Shown: positions 18,901 through 27,439, counted from the stretch's first letter. The stretch is 64,000 bases of DNA from Muribaculaceae bacterium (GCA_022484565.1 JAKVKZ010000002.1:1-64000); one strand, 5' to 3'. Notes: a model not told the origin generated them from the sequence alone. A program made the numbers and translations.

Positions 18901-19144
18901 TAAGGCTTGGGGTGGAAAGATTCAAATCACCGCCGACGTAATCAACTTTGCAAACCTTCTTAACAAGAAGTGGGGCGTAAGCTATTCATCAACTTACAAT
19001 GTAACTCCTCTTTCAGTAACTAAGATTGCAGGCAGTGGCGACAGCAGAGTGGCAACGTTCAATTATTACAGCAACAATGCAGTAAGCAAGAACGACATCT
19101 ACTCACGTTGGCATGCTCAGATCGGTGTTAAGTTAATATTCTAA
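15989..19144 (+). CDS. Oar-like TonB-dependent outer membrane receptor
   Basis: A 1051-residue receptor. Signal peptide at 1-22, a carboxypeptidase-regulatory-like domain at about 27-115 (SGKVVDDKNEAVIGATVIAV), a plug domain (ISFAGSNNRYNSFQIDGT, PISLDAIQEIQV, ESGFTGGGINAITKQGTN) and a 22-strand type barrel ending in WHAQIGVKLIF with the usual aromatic terminus. The plug sequence fits the Oar/OmpA-related receptors rather than SusC, and no SusD gene follows. Substrate unknown. Codon use favours CGT, GGT and C-ending codons more than its neighbours, which suggests high expression. It is flanked by terminators and so is transcribed alone. Confidence 0.88.
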   Translation: MVKRFKFLLCMIMLLTAASMSAQTTTSSLSGKVVDDKNEAVIGATVIAVHEPSGTKYGAVTNIDGRYTIQGMRTGGPYTVKISYIGYKDVVNKDQYLQLGGNLYINANLEPTSQQLQEVVVTGDAVNTPKTGAGSNFNMTKIDATPTVSRDIYDVVKNMPMAQTNKIGGISFAGSNNRYNSFQIDGTVSNDVFGLTSSGTNGGQTGANPISLDAIQEIQVVIAPFDVRESGFTGGGINAITKQGTNKFHASVYSFYTDENLYGRYNASKDYIKEKLSDQSTKTYGGSISGPLIKDKLFFFGNVEYTKQSYPSRYYPGWTSKYLTADMAQQVVDKYKTYTGVQEGYAAQDVDTKSLGILARLDWNIDDNNKLAFRYQHNNSSQNEYGPGSSTYYFANSSYMMKNKTNSFVLEANSKISNSWYNELRLSATYVRDHREVPYQGANVYIRGAADNNYTNIDLGTEYSSGANMLNQDIYSLEDNLSLYAGNHTFTFGTHNELFYMKNEFVQANNGAWSFSSLTDFLNDNPYQFTYKYTDPTGYIPHFHAGQFGIYAQDKWDVNNNLVIRYGVRLDVPQIMDDPTRNDVFNAYSASKGFGVQVGEVPSAKLMVSPRLGFRWFLNDSHATLVRGGAGLFTGRVPFVWLSNCFTNNGIQQKGTTITKNVPGMSKYGKDPVAAMNSTTGSAAKPDICTANKDFKYPQVLRADLAVEQKLPGDVKFTVEGLYSKTLNNVYFKNLALAQSGKIYAISGNEASAMPFYTIESSPYNSIINLSNTSKGYTYSVSGTLEKNFDFGLNLMASYTFGHSKSIYDGTSSVAYSNWKYNYAYDSNNCDLSYSTFDIPHRVVASVSYTSPAYLNGFLRTTIGVIYTGSTGMRYSLTMSEAKDYNGDGQRGNSLLYIPTASEVASMNFTDITNSDKTITTADEQRTLFENWIEGNSYASNHRGEYSKRNCCSAPWENRVDLHLAEDINVVKAWGGKIQITADVINFANLLNKKWGVSYSSTYNVTPLSVTKIAGSGDSRVATFNYYSNNAVSKNDIYSRWHAQIGVKLIF

Positions 19145-19160
19145 TAAATAATCATAAAAA

Positions 19161-19204
19161 AAGAAGGACATTCCGAATATCTCGGGGGTGTCCTTCTTTT
19201 ATTT
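19161..19204 (+). terminator. Terminator after the TonB receptor
   Basis: AAGAAGGACA pairs perfectly with TGTCCTTCTT, with an inner CCGA/TCGG helix, followed by TTTATTTT. Confidence 0.9.
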
Positions 19205-19220
19205 TCAATAAATCAAAATA

Positions 19221-20420
19221 ATGAGGAAATCGTTAATAGTTTGTCTGCTATCACTATTCTGTTCAGTGGCAATTGCCGCAAATAAGCATTATGTGGTTGT
19301 GGTGTCGCTTGACGGAATACGTTGGGATTATGCACAATTCTATCCCACGCCATTTTTCCACAGCATGGCCAAAATGGGAGTAGAAGCAATAATGCGGCCA
19401 TCATTTCCATCGAAGACATTCCCAAACCATTATACTCTTGCGACCGGTCTGTACCCAGACCATCACGGGATAGTGGCAAATTCCTTTCTCGACAGAGTGA
19501 GGCACCGCCACTACAGCATAGGGAATTCAGTGACACGTAACGATACCTCTTACTATAAAGGAGAGCCAATCTGGAACACTTATCAGCGCCAAGGCGGCAA
19601 ATCAGCCTGCGTGTATTGGGTGGGTTCAGACATTCCAATCAACGGTTCGCATCCAGATTCATACTTATCGTATGAGGAAGCGCCATTGTTGACATTCTCG
19701 CAGCGAGTGGACAGAGTGATAGATTTATTGAGCAAGCCTGAGAGCGAGCGTCCACATCTTGTGATGGCATATTTTGAGGAGCCTGACCATAGTGGCCATG
19801 GATATGGGCCGCAAGGACGGCAAACCGCAAATGCGGTGGCCTTAATGGACTCGCTGATGAACGAGCTTTACAACCGCATACAAAAACTTCCTATAGCCGC
19901 TGATGTGGACTTCATAGTGACCGGCGACCACGGAATGGCATCGGTTGAGCCTTTCCGTACGGTGTCAATCAAGGCATATCTCAAGAAGTCGTGGATAAAC
20001 AGAACCGATGGAGATGTTCCGACACTGATTTATGCAAATCCGGGCTGCACCGATTCAATTGTGTCAGCACTGAAGGGAGTGCCGCACATACAAGCGTGGA
20101 AGAAAAATGAGATACCTGCCTATCTTCACTACGGGAGCAATCCAAACATAGGCGATGTGGTGGTACTGCCAGACATAGGTTGGCTGTTCACTGACGGAGC
20201 CGTTGGGCAGCATGGCACCCATGGATTTGACCCGACGTTCAACGACATGCAAGTGATGTTCCGTGCAATAGGTCCAGATTTCAAAACGGGCTATACAAAG
20301 CAAGAACCATTCAGAAATGTGGATATATATTCATTATTGGCTCATCTGCTGAATGTTAAGCCAGCGCCAAATGATGGCGACATAACCGAGGTGGAAGATT
20401 TGCTGAATCCATCGAAATAG
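19221..20420 (+). CDS. Ectonucleotide pyrophosphatase/phosphodiesterase (NPP) family
   Basis: A 399-residue exported enzyme of the alkaline phosphatase superfamily that hydrolyses nucleotide or phospholipid-type phosphodiesters in the periplasm. Signal peptide at 1-20. The zinc-site residues are seen in order: D31 (VVSLDGIRWD), the threonine nucleophile T66 in PSKTFPNHYTL, then EEPDHSGHGYGP, VTGDHGM and QHGTHGFDP. Length and motif order match the type I phosphodiesterase family (PF01663). It lies between two strong terminators, so it is a single-gene unit. The physiological substrate is unknown. Confidence 0.92.
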   Translation: MRKSLIVCLLSLFCSVAIAANKHYVVVVSLDGIRWDYAQFYPTPFFHSMAKMGVEAIMRPSFPSKTFPNHYTLATGLYPDHHGIVANSFLDRVRHRHYSIGNSVTRNDTSYYKGEPIWNTYQRQGGKSACVYWVGSDIPINGSHPDSYLSYEEAPLLTFSQRVDRVIDLLSKPESERPHLVMAYFEEPDHSGHGYGPQGRQTANAVALMDSLMNELYNRIQKLPIAADVDFIVTGDHGMASVEPFRTVSIKAYLKKSWINRTDGDVPTLIYANPGCTDSIVSALKGVPHIQAWKKNEIPAYLHYGSNPNIGDVVVLPDIGWLFTDGAVGQHGTHGFDPTFNDMQVMFRAIGPDFKTGYTKQEPFRNVDIYSLLAHLLNVKPAPNDGDITEVEDLLNPSK

Positions 20421-20464
20421 GAATTATATCGGTAAAAAGCCATCTTTTACGTACGATTACAGAT

Positions 20465-20492
20465 AAAAGCCGTCCTTCGGGGCGGCTTTTCT
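20465..20492 (+). terminator. Terminator after the NPP gene
   Basis: AAAAGCCGTCC, a TTCG tetraloop and GGGCGGCTTTT form an 11-bp stem with one G-T pair, ending in a T run. Confidence 0.93.
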
Positions 20493-20621
20493 AATGAATA
20501 TTGCTCAAAAAACTGATTTTCAGAATAAGTCACTGAAAGATGTTTTTCTGTCGAAAGTGCTTTTCCATCACATAAACCATGGATATTTTTGTCAGCGAAA
20601 AACAAACAAATAATTGAAACA

Positions 20622-21608
20622 ATGAAAAGGATTTCATTAGCAGTATTATTATTTATGATTGCAGTGGCTTGCGGCTATGCAGCCAAGAAGACGGCAATTC
20701 CAAGCAGCTATGCAGCCACATTTCCTGTGAACGACACAGTGCGCTGGCAGGACAACATGACGCCAGTGGCCGACGGCAAGGCGTTCGTGCGCATGTTCAA
20801 CAACGGAGATGCGCTGTTCTTTCAAGTCCTTGTAAAGGACCGCGGAGTGCAGATGCGGATGCTTAATCAAGGCCTTACACTTTATCTTGACCTAAACGGC
20901 AAAGACAATAAGAAATACTCCATACTTTTTCCAGCGGTAAAACGGGACAACATGAAGCAGGGAAAAGCATTCGGTGACAATCAGAGGCAAGGCCGACGCG
21001 GACAAGCGCCTGAATGTGATAATATGCAGGCCGGCGGAGACATGCCGATGATGCCAGATTCGGCAATGATGCAAGACGGAATGCAAAGGCCGCAAGGCGG
21101 ACAGCATGGACATGGCGACAATAGGGAAATGCGCGTGAGAATGCTAAAGCGGATGATTTCGTCGCTTTCGGGAGAGCCGATAGTTTTCAAAACGAATGAA
21201 GACGAATCGCTCATGAGCGAAGGCACAGTACAAGTGAGGGCAATGGATACTTGCCTGTTATATTCAGGTATAATATCATATAGCAAACTTGGCGGAAAAC
21301 TTGGCGGAAAGGGGGAAATCTCGCTTGGAATGACATGTACACCAAATGTGACCAAGAGCAGCGGCAGTGACGACGATGACCATCCAGAACCACCTGATGG
21401 TGGAATGGGCGGCGGTCCTGGCGGCGGAATGATGGGTGGCCCCGGCGGTGGAATGATGGGCGGTCCTGGCGGCGGTGGCCCCGGTGGCGGCGGAATGATG
21501 GGAGGCCCCGGCTTTGGCGGAGGTCAACGTGGCGAAATGGGCGGAAGCCGAACAAAAGCCAAGACACAGACCTTCAGCGAGTGGCTCAATTTCGCAGCAG
21601 CAAAATAG
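20622..21608 (+). CDS. Exported protein with Gly/Met-rich repeat tail
   Basis: A 328-residue protein I do not recognise with certainty. The start at 20622 gives a clean signal peptide (MKRISLAVLLFMIAVACGYAA); the in-frame ATG at 20589 is doubtful, because a -7 box (TATTTTTGT, 20584-20592) ends there. The first 110 mature residues look like a beta-sandwich (DTVRWQDNMTPVADGK, ALFFQVLVKDRG, LTLYLDLNGKDNKKYSILFP), recalling CBM9-like ligand-binding domains. A Met/His/Gln-rich linker follows. The C terminus is a run of GGPGGGMMGG-type repeats coded by imperfect 24-27-bp tandem repeats (21400-21540), whose number may vary between strains. Confidence 0.55.
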   Translation: MKRISLAVLLFMIAVACGYAAKKTAIPSSYAATFPVNDTVRWQDNMTPVADGKAFVRMFNNGDALFFQVLVKDRGVQMRMLNQGLTLYLDLNGKDNKKYSILFPAVKRDNMKQGKAFGDNQRQGRRGQAPECDNMQAGGDMPMMPDSAMMQDGMQRPQGGQHGHGDNREMRVRMLKRMISSLSGEPIVFKTNEDESLMSEGTVQVRAMDTCLLYSGIISYSKLGGKLGGKGEISLGMTCTPNVTKSSGSDDDDHPEPPDGGMGGGPGGGMMGGPGGGMMGGPGGGGPGGGGMMGGPGFGGGQRGEMGGSRTKAKTQTFSEWLNFAAAK

Positions 21609-21702
21609 GAAAACAAGGAACATTACAATAATACATATTCTTTTTCTTCAGCACCTCTCCATGAAAAAGATACGAGATGTCTACAATCTATGAGAGGTAT
21701 TC

Positions 21703-21736
21703 AAGGGCATTTGCGACGTGAGGCGCAGATGTCCTT
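21703..21736. repeat. Stem-loop upstream of prmC
   Basis: AAGGGCATTTGCG (21703-21715) can pair with CGCAGATGTCCTT (21724-21736), two G-T pairs included. No T run follows. It may end the upstream message or be an RNA structure; a second weaker repeat (ACCTCTC/GAGAGGT) lies just before it. Confidence 0.35.
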
Positions 21737-21853
21737 GCGCATTTCATAACAATATGCCCGAACAATCAAAATGTGGAGAAATTGTGCCGCAGATTCCGAA
21801 ATTTGCGCAGGCGTGCTTCACTATCCGCTCATTTATGCTAACTTTGCGATGCT

Positions 21854-22702
21854 ATGAAAGAAGAAATAAATAAATTGCGGACTTTGCTATCCACCACATT
21901 CAGCATTGGAGAAGTTGATTCCATGCTGCGGATAATAGTGGAACATGTGATGGGCTGGACTCCAGTGCAGATGATACTTCATGAAGATTATATGCTGAAT
22001 GAAGAGACACGAACGCAATTTGAAGGAATTGCAAAACGATTGCTCCGACATGAGCCGATACAATATGTGCTTGGCGACGCATTGTTCCATGGACATCATT
22101 TCCACGTCACTCCAGCAACACTGATTCCACGGCCAGAGACTGAAGAACTCGTTGACCTGATAGCTGGTGAGTGCAAAGCATCGGATTTGGAAGTGCTGGA
22201 CATAGGCACCGGTAGCGGCTGCATAGCCATTTCGCTTGCGCTTGCAATGCGCTTTCCAGTGGTTCACGCCACAGATATTTCGGAAGAGGCCCTTGCAGTG
22301 GCCAGTGAGAATGCCAAGAAATTGAAAGTCAAGGTGGATTTCCGCAAGGAAGATGTGCTTCATGCTTTGCCGCAATGCGAGACGCTTGATGTGATAGTGA
22401 GCAATCCGCCCTATATATGCGATGAAGAAAAAGCCGATATGGAAAAGAATGTGCTTGATTATGAGCCTGCGACGGCACTGTTTGTGCCCGATGACCAGCC
22501 TTTACTTTTTTATGAGGCAATCGCAAAGTATGCGCAAGCAGCATTGAGGCCTAAAGGGCGGCTTTATTTTGAAATAAACAGCCGTTTTGCCAAGCAAACA
22601 GCAGGAATGCTGAAAGATAAAGGATTTGTGGACATTGACGTATTGCGGGATTTCAGAGGAGCGGAAAGATTTGTCAAGGCCAGCAAGGACGATTTTGAAT
22701 AG
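21854..22702 (+). CDS. prmC: Peptide chain release factor glutamine methyltransferase
   Basis: A 282-residue SAM-dependent enzyme that methylates the glutamine of the GGQ motif in RF1 and RF2. The N-terminal helical domain has RHEPIQYVLGDALFHG; the Rossmann domain has VLDIGTGSGCIAISLAL (about 114-130) for SAM and NPPY at 184-187 for the glutamine side chain, the signature of the family. It begins 6 nt after a TAACTTTGC box (21839-21847), so the leader is very short. recX follows 8 nt later, and comF overlaps that, giving a three-gene operon. Confidence 0.95.
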   Translation: MKEEINKLRTLLSTTFSIGEVDSMLRIIVEHVMGWTPVQMILHEDYMLNEETRTQFEGIAKRLLRHEPIQYVLGDALFHGHHFHVTPATLIPRPETEELVDLIAGECKASDLEVLDIGTGSGCIAISLALAMRFPVVHATDISEEALAVASENAKKLKVKVDFRKEDVLHALPQCETLDVIVSNPPYICDEEKADMEKNVLDYEPATALFVPDDQPLLFYEAIAKYAQAALRPKGRLYFEINSRFAKQTAGMLKDKGFVDIDVLRDFRGAERFVKASKDDFE

Positions 22703-22710
22703 ATAAAGAA

Positions 22711-23226
22711 ATGAACAGCAAAAAACCACTTACAACCGAAAATGCCATGCTCCGTGCAGCTACATTGTGCTCACGAGCTGAACAGGCGGAGAGCGAAATA
22801 CGCAAGAAACTCTCGAATTGGGGACTTCAGCAGAATGAGGCGGAGAATGTGATAGAAAGGCTGAAAAAGGATAATTATCTGAATGCTTCGCGCTACGCAC
22901 ATGCGTTGACCAACGACAGATTCCGCTTTTCGCACTGGGGAAAGGTGAAAATAGCATATATATTGCGACAGAAAGGCATTCCACAAAGTGAAATAGAGGC
23001 GGCACTATCAGAAATTGACGATGAAGCCTATAGAAACACGTTGATTGAATTGCTGAAGGCAAAATTGCGCATCACCCCGGAAAAAGAGCCTATGAAATTG
23101 CGGGCTTCGCTGGTGAGGTTCGCCTCCGCAAGAGGATTTGAGAGCAGGCTGATTTTTCCAGTGCTGTCGGCATTACTGAAAGATGGATGTGCCGATGAAT
23201 ATCCTGAAGACAATGAAGATTTCTGA
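22711..23226 (+). CDS. recX: Regulatory protein RecX
   Basis: A 171-residue all-helical protein with the repeated three-helix modules of RecX: AATLCSRAEQAESEIRKKL, VIERLKKDNYLNASRYAHAL and WGKVKIAYILRQKGI. RecX binds RecA filaments and limits recombination and the SOS response. No recA is next to it, as is common in this phylum. It sits 8 nt after prmC, and its last 14 nt overlap the ComF-like gene, so the three are co-transcribed. Confidence 0.88.
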   Translation: MNSKKPLTTENAMLRAATLCSRAEQAESEIRKKLSNWGLQQNEAENVIERLKKDNYLNASRYAHALTNDRFRFSHWGKVKIAYILRQKGIPQSEIEAALSEIDDEAYRNTLIELLKAKLRITPEKEPMKLRASLVRFASARGFESRLIFPVLSALLKDGCADEYPEDNEDF

Positions 23227-23911
23227 TGTCTGGCAGAGCTTTCTGGATGTGTTGATGCCACGTCTGTGCCCGGTGTGCGGAAAGCCGCTGACCGTTGACG
23301 AGAAATGCATTTGCAGAGGTTGCATGCTCGACTTGCCACGAACACGGCTGCATGAGCGGAAATTCAACGACATGGAACAGCTTTTTGCGGGGAAAGTGGC
23401 GATAGAGAGGGCATCAGGATATTTCTATTACGAGCGTGACAGCGATTATGCCGCCATACTTCATGCAATAAAATACTATAATCAACCTTACACGGCACGT
23501 TGGCTCGCATCGGAATTTGCCCGTGAAGCCGAACCGAGCGGAATATTCGCCGACATCGACTGCATAGTTCCAGTGCCATTACATAGGTCAAAACTCGCAA
23601 AGCGAGGATATAACCAGAGCGAAATGGTGGCCCACGGCATTTCCGACAGGATTGGGGCACCAGTGGTGAAAGGAATAGTCGCTACCCGTCCGCACTCCAC
23701 CCAAACCCGCAAAGGAGCTTATGAGCGGTGGCTGAACACGCAAAACATCTATGCCGCTTCAAATCCAGAACAATTCGAGGGGAAACACGTACTGATTGTT
23801 GACGACGTGATAACCACAGGCGCGACACTGCTTGCCTGCGCCAAAACCCTTGAAAATGTGACAGGCATAAGAATCTCCCTTGCCACCCTTGCAGTGGCAA
23901 GACTTGAATGA
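23213..23911 (+). CDS. comF: ComF-family phosphoribosyltransferase-like protein
   Basis: A 232-residue protein with an N-terminal zinc finger (C19, C22, then C32-C37: CPVC and CICRGC) and a C-terminal type I phosphoribosyltransferase domain with the PRPP loop VLIVDDVITTGAT. ComF proteins help single-stranded DNA uptake in competent bacteria; in Bacteroidales the role is untested. The start at 23213 (MKISDVWQSF) keeps the overlap with recX to 14 nt; upstream in-frame ATGs at 23183 and 23195 would extend it. It converges on the GH3 gene, 18 bp away, with no clear terminator. Confidence 0.85.
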   Translation: MKISDVWQSFLDVLMPRLCPVCGKPLTVDEKCICRGCMLDLPRTRLHERKFNDMEQLFAGKVAIERASGYFYYERDSDYAAILHAIKYYNQPYTARWLASEFAREAEPSGIFADIDCIVPVPLHRSKLAKRGYNQSEMVAHGISDRIGAPVVKGIVATRPHSTQTRKGAYERWLNTQNIYAASNPEQFEGKHVLIVDDVITTGATLLACAKTLENVTGIRISLATLAVARLE

Positions 23912-23929
23912 CAACGGGAAAACTTTGAG

Positions 23930-26143
23930 CTATTTCAACTGAAATTCCACTGAAGAACGCACATCGTCGGAAGCAGCAGCCGCATGAGCCTTGAACATGC
24001 CAGGTTCAGCAACCCAAGCGTGCTTGGCAGCATCAAAGAAACTCAGGGCATCCTTATTGATTGTGAAATGCACAGTTTTTGTCTCTCCCGGATTGAGGCT
24101 AACCTTATCGAAAGCCTTCAATTCCTTAACTGGACGTGGAAGAGAACATTTCAAATCGCTGATGTAGAGTTGGACGACCTCGCTACCGGTACGAGAACCA
24201 ATGTTGGTGATGTCGATTGAGAATGTTATTGAGCCGTCGGAATTCATAGTGCTGTGGTCGGCAGTGAGCTTGCCATATTTGAATTTAGTGTAGCTCAGTC
24301 CGTGACCGAAGGCAAAGAGCGGAGTAATTTTCTTGATTTCGTTCCAGCGATAACCGACGAAAATATCCTCGGCATATTTTTCCTCTTTGTTCACCCCGGG
24401 ATAGGCTTCGGGACCATAGAAATTAGCGCAATTGTCCTCAAGCCTGACGGGGAAAGTGAACGGCAGTTTGCCGCTCGGATTAACGTCGCCGAAAAGAGTG
24501 GCCGCAATAGCATTTCCAGCCTCTGAACCAAGATACCATGACTCGACAATAGACGGCACTTCCTTAACCCAAGGCATGGCGACCGCATTGCCAGAAATAA
24601 TCACGACAGCCAAGTTCTTATTGACTTTGGCGAGTTGGCTGATAAGCGCATCCTGACCATAAGGAAGTCCGTAAGATTCGCGGTCAACGCCCTCGCAATC
24701 CTGATGGTCGTTCTTGTTAAGTCCACCGATGAAAATCACCGCATCAGCCTCTTTTGCCACCTTGACAGCCTCAGCAGCGAGTTCAGATTCAGAGCGGTTT
24801 TCCACAAGACCGGCATCGGTGTTGATTCCGTCCTGACCGCCTTTCAGTTCACCTTTGTAACCACGAGCGTAAATAACTTCCGCCTTGCCGGAAAGGCGCT
24901 GAGAAATGCCCTGCAACGGAGAAATCTCGTAACGAACCTTCAGCGAACTGCTGCCACCGCCGACAGTCATCATACGGATGGCATTTTCGCCTATAACAGC
25001 CACCTTTTTCACCTTATCGGGATTGAAAGGGAGAACATCGCCACGATTCTGAAGAAGGACTATGCCATCTTCGGCAATTTTGCGGGCTGCATCGCCGTGG
25101 GCCTTTGAAGCAAATTCACCGAATGGGCGATGAGAGTTCATAGTGGTGCGGAAACACAGGCGCAGAATGTTGCGAACCTTCTGATTCACAATATCCTCAT
25201 TAAGCTTATTAGTGCGAAGCAGATTGAGGAAAGAATTGGCAAGGAAATAATTGTCGTAGGCATTCGAGTAACCTTCAGTAAGGCCGTTGGTCCAAGTGCC
25301 GAACTCCATGTCGAGACCTCGTGTGGCAGCCTCCATAGTGTTGTTCACGCCGCCCCAATCGCTTACCACAACACCATCAAAATTCCATTCCTTGCGCAGA
25401 ATGTCCTGAAGAGTATATTGATTCTGGCAGCACCATTGATTTTTGTATTTATTGTAAGAACCCATTATTGCCCAAGCATGGCCTTCAGTGACGGCAGCCT
25501 TGAAAGCAGGCAGATAAATTTCGTAAAGAGCGCGGTCGCTGACGGTGACATTCACTTCGTGGCGGTCAACTTCCTGATTGTTGAGAGCAAAATGCTTGAC
25601 GCAGGCAGCCACACCATTGCTTTGCACGCCCTGAATGTAAGGGATAACCATTCGGGATGACAAATAAGGGTCTTCACCGAGATATTCGAAATTGCGTCCA
25701 TTGAGAGGGGTGCGGTAGATATTCACACCCGGGCCAAGGAGAACATTCTTGTTGCGATAACGGGCTTCAGCACCGATAGACTTGCCATAAAGCAGCGACA
25801 TTTCAGGATTCCAAGATGCAGCAAGACGAGTCAAGGCGGGGAAAGCCATGCAAGAATCATTAGTCCATCCAGCCTGATTCCATTCATCCCATTTCACTTC
25901 GGCGCGGATTCCGTGAGGGCCATCACTCATCCAGTTGTCGGGAATACCGAGCGAGGGAACGCCACGGCTGCTGAATTTGGACTGTGCGTGGCACATAGCC
26001 ACTTTCTCCTCCAGCGTCATGCGGCTCAAGGCATCGTTGATGCGAGCTTCCATGGGTTTACTTTCATCGAGATAAATTGGCAAAGATTGGGCATAGCCCA
26101 ACAGCGAAAAAGCCAAAACAGACAACAATAACAATCTCTTCAT
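23930..26143 (-). CDS. Glycoside hydrolase family 3, beta-glucosidase-like
   Basis: A 737-residue exported enzyme that removes terminal beta-linked glucose or related sugars. Signal peptide at 1-18. The N-terminal TIM barrel carries VKHFALNNQE and the nucleophile D262 in VVVSDWGG. The alpha/beta sandwich follows (DGIVLLQNRGDVLPF) and then a fibronectin III-like domain from about 640. The length fits BglX-type enzymes. It is divergent from pyrE; a -7 box (TAGCTTTGC, minus strand, 26230-26222) gives a leader of about 70 nt. No SusCD genes adjoin it, so it is not part of a visible polysaccharide locus. Confidence 0.93.
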   Translation of the reverse strand: MKRLLLLSVLAFSLLGYAQSLPIYLDESKPMEARINDALSRMTLEEKVAMCHAQSKFSSRGVPSLGIPDNWMSDGPHGIRAEVKWDEWNQAGWTNDSCMAFPALTRLAASWNPEMSLLYGKSIGAEARYRNKNVLLGPGVNIYRTPLNGRNFEYLGEDPYLSSRMVIPYIQGVQSNGVAACVKHFALNNQEVDRHEVNVTVSDRALYEIYLPAFKAAVTEGHAWAIMGSYNKYKNQWCCQNQYTLQDILRKEWNFDGVVVSDWGGVNNTMEAATRGLDMEFGTWTNGLTEGYSNAYDNYFLANSFLNLLRTNKLNEDIVNQKVRNILRLCFRTTMNSHRPFGEFASKAHGDAARKIAEDGIVLLQNRGDVLPFNPDKVKKVAVIGENAIRMMTVGGGSSSLKVRYEISPLQGISQRLSGKAEVIYARGYKGELKGGQDGINTDAGLVENRSESELAAEAVKVAKEADAVIFIGGLNKNDHQDCEGVDRESYGLPYGQDALISQLAKVNKNLAVVIISGNAVAMPWVKEVPSIVESWYLGSEAGNAIAATLFGDVNPSGKLPFTFPVRLEDNCANFYGPEAYPGVNKEEKYAEDIFVGYRWNEIKKITPLFAFGHGLSYTKFKYGKLTADHSTMNSDGSITFSIDITNIGSRTGSEVVQLYISDLKCSLPRPVKELKAFDKVSLNPGETKTVHFTINKDALSFFDAAKHAWVAEPGMFKAHAAAASDDVRSSVEFQLK

Positions 26144-26238
26144 TTTTTTATTTTTTATTTATTATCGGTTAAATCATACATCAGTGCAGAGTTTCAGTTG
26201 AGTAATGCAGAAAAGCATAGTGCAAAGCTACAAAAATA

Positions 26239-26281
26239 AGCAATAAGATTTCATTATGAGCAATAAAATTTCTAATTTTGC
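26239..26281. promoter_or_regulatory. Direct repeat between GH3 and pyrE, with pyrE -7 box
   Basis: AGCAATAAGATTTC (26239-26252) and AGCAATAAAATTTC (26259-26272) repeat with a period of exactly 20 bp, two helical turns. The second copy touches the pyrE -7 box TAATTTTGC (26273-26281). No TTG is found at the normal distance, so the repeats may bind an activator or repressor in place of the -33 contact. Confidence 0.5.
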
Positions 26282-26310
26282 AAAGTCAAATTAAAATTCG
26301 TTACATATTT

Positions 26311-26964
26311 ATGAAACATCTCGATCGCTTACTTGCAGAGAAGTTATTGAACATAAGTGCTATAAAACTTCAACCAGACAATCCATTCATCTGGTCATCA
26401 GGTTGGAATTCACCTATATACACCGACAACCGCATGACGCTCTCATATCCTGAAATCCGCAACTTCATAAAAGTGGAACTTTGTCGCATAATAATGGAGC
26501 ATTTTTCGGATGTAGATGTGATAGCCGGCGTGGCAACAGGTGCAATAGCACAAGGCGCATTGGTGGCCGACACACTCGGCAAGCCATTTATTTATGTACG
26601 TTCCAGCCCAAAAGACCACGGCTTGGAGAACCTGATAGAAGGAAATCTGAAACCAGGCCAAAGAGTGGTGGTGGTGGAAGACCTAGTGTCGACAGGCGGA
26701 AGCAGCCTGAAGGCTGTGGATGCAATCCGCAATGCCGGCGGAGAAGTGGCAGGAATGGCAGCAATCTTCAATTATGAGTTCCCGATAGCAGCCAAGCATT
26801 TCCGCGAGGCGAAAGTGGAACTTGTGACCATCAGCAACTATACAGCCATGCTTGACGCAGCACTTGAAACTAATTACATTCAGGAGAGTGACATCGACAC
26901 GCTGAAAGAATGGCGCAAGGACCCAGCAAACTGGATTCCGAACAATATAGACACAACTTTATAA
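26311..26964 (+). CDS. pyrE: Orotate phosphoribosyltransferase
   Basis: A 217-residue enzyme that joins orotate to PRPP to give OMP in pyrimidine synthesis. The PRPP loop VVVVEDLVSTGGSS lies at residues 119-132, and the flexible-loop segment YVRSSPKDHGLENLIEG precedes it. The start at 26311 (MKHLDRLLAEK) matches the family; an in-frame codon at 26278 falls inside the promoter. The SRPBCC gene begins 23 nt downstream, an order often seen in Bacteroidetes. Confidence 0.95.
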   Translation: MKHLDRLLAEKLLNISAIKLQPDNPFIWSSGWNSPIYTDNRMTLSYPEIRNFIKVELCRIIMEHFSDVDVIAGVATGAIAQGALVADTLGKPFIYVRSSPKDHGLENLIEGNLKPGQRVVVVEDLVSTGGSSLKAVDAIRNAGGEVAGMAAIFNYEFPIAAKHFREAKVELVTISNYTAMLDAALETNYIQESDIDTLKEWRKDPANWIPNNIDTTL

Positions 26965-26987
26965 ACACATACTCCAAACACCATTTT

Positions 26988-27416
26988 ATGGATTCTTTCA
27001 AGAGTAAAGAGACAATTATATTTTGCAACGTTGAAAAGGTATTCAACAAAGTTTCAAATCCAGGGTGCTTTAAAGGTCTTGTTGACCAACTGCCCGCAGA
27101 TGCGAAAGATAAACTGAAGGATGCCACTTTCAGCGATGATGCAATAACCATTAAGGGCGGGCCAGTAGGCGAAGTTACCTTAAAGGTAACAGAAAAAGAG
27201 CCTTTCAGCAAGATAGTTTTCACTGCTGTTCAGTCGCCAGTGCCTTTAAATGCCATTGTCTATCTTGAAAAAGTGGGTGAGGAGGAGACAAAAGTAATAG
27301 CAGAGTTGAGTGTGGCTTTGCCAGTGTTCCTGCGTCCAATGGCATCCAAACCATTGCAGCAAGGAGCAGAAAAACTCGCTGAATTTTTACGCGTTTTACC
27401 ATACGACAAATTATAA
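26988..27416 (+). CDS. SRPBCC (START-like) family protein
   Basis: A 142-residue protein (MDSFKSKETIIFCNVEKVFNKVSNP) with the alternating strands and long C-terminal helix (PLQQGAEKLAEFLRVLPYDKL) of the Bet v1/polyketide-cyclase fold. These proteins bind hydrophobic ligands in a deep cavity; the ligand is unknown here. It lies 23 nt after pyrE and 23 nt before the PagL-like gene, so the three form an operon. The start at 26988 follows the pyrE stop and avoids a long overlap. Confidence 0.7.
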   Translation: MDSFKSKETIIFCNVEKVFNKVSNPGCFKGLVDQLPADAKDKLKDATFSDDAITIKGGPVGEVTLKVTEKEPFSKIVFTAVQSPVPLNAIVYLEKVGEEETKVIAELSVALPVFLRPMASKPLQQGAEKLAEFLRVLPYDKL

Positions 27417-27439
27417 GGTCGTCGAAACTCAATTTCGCA

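Noticed and set aside
15989..19144. TonB receptor as a SusC of a polysaccharide locus
   Set aside because: The plug sequence is Oar-like and no SusD gene follows; the genes on both sides are separated by terminators.
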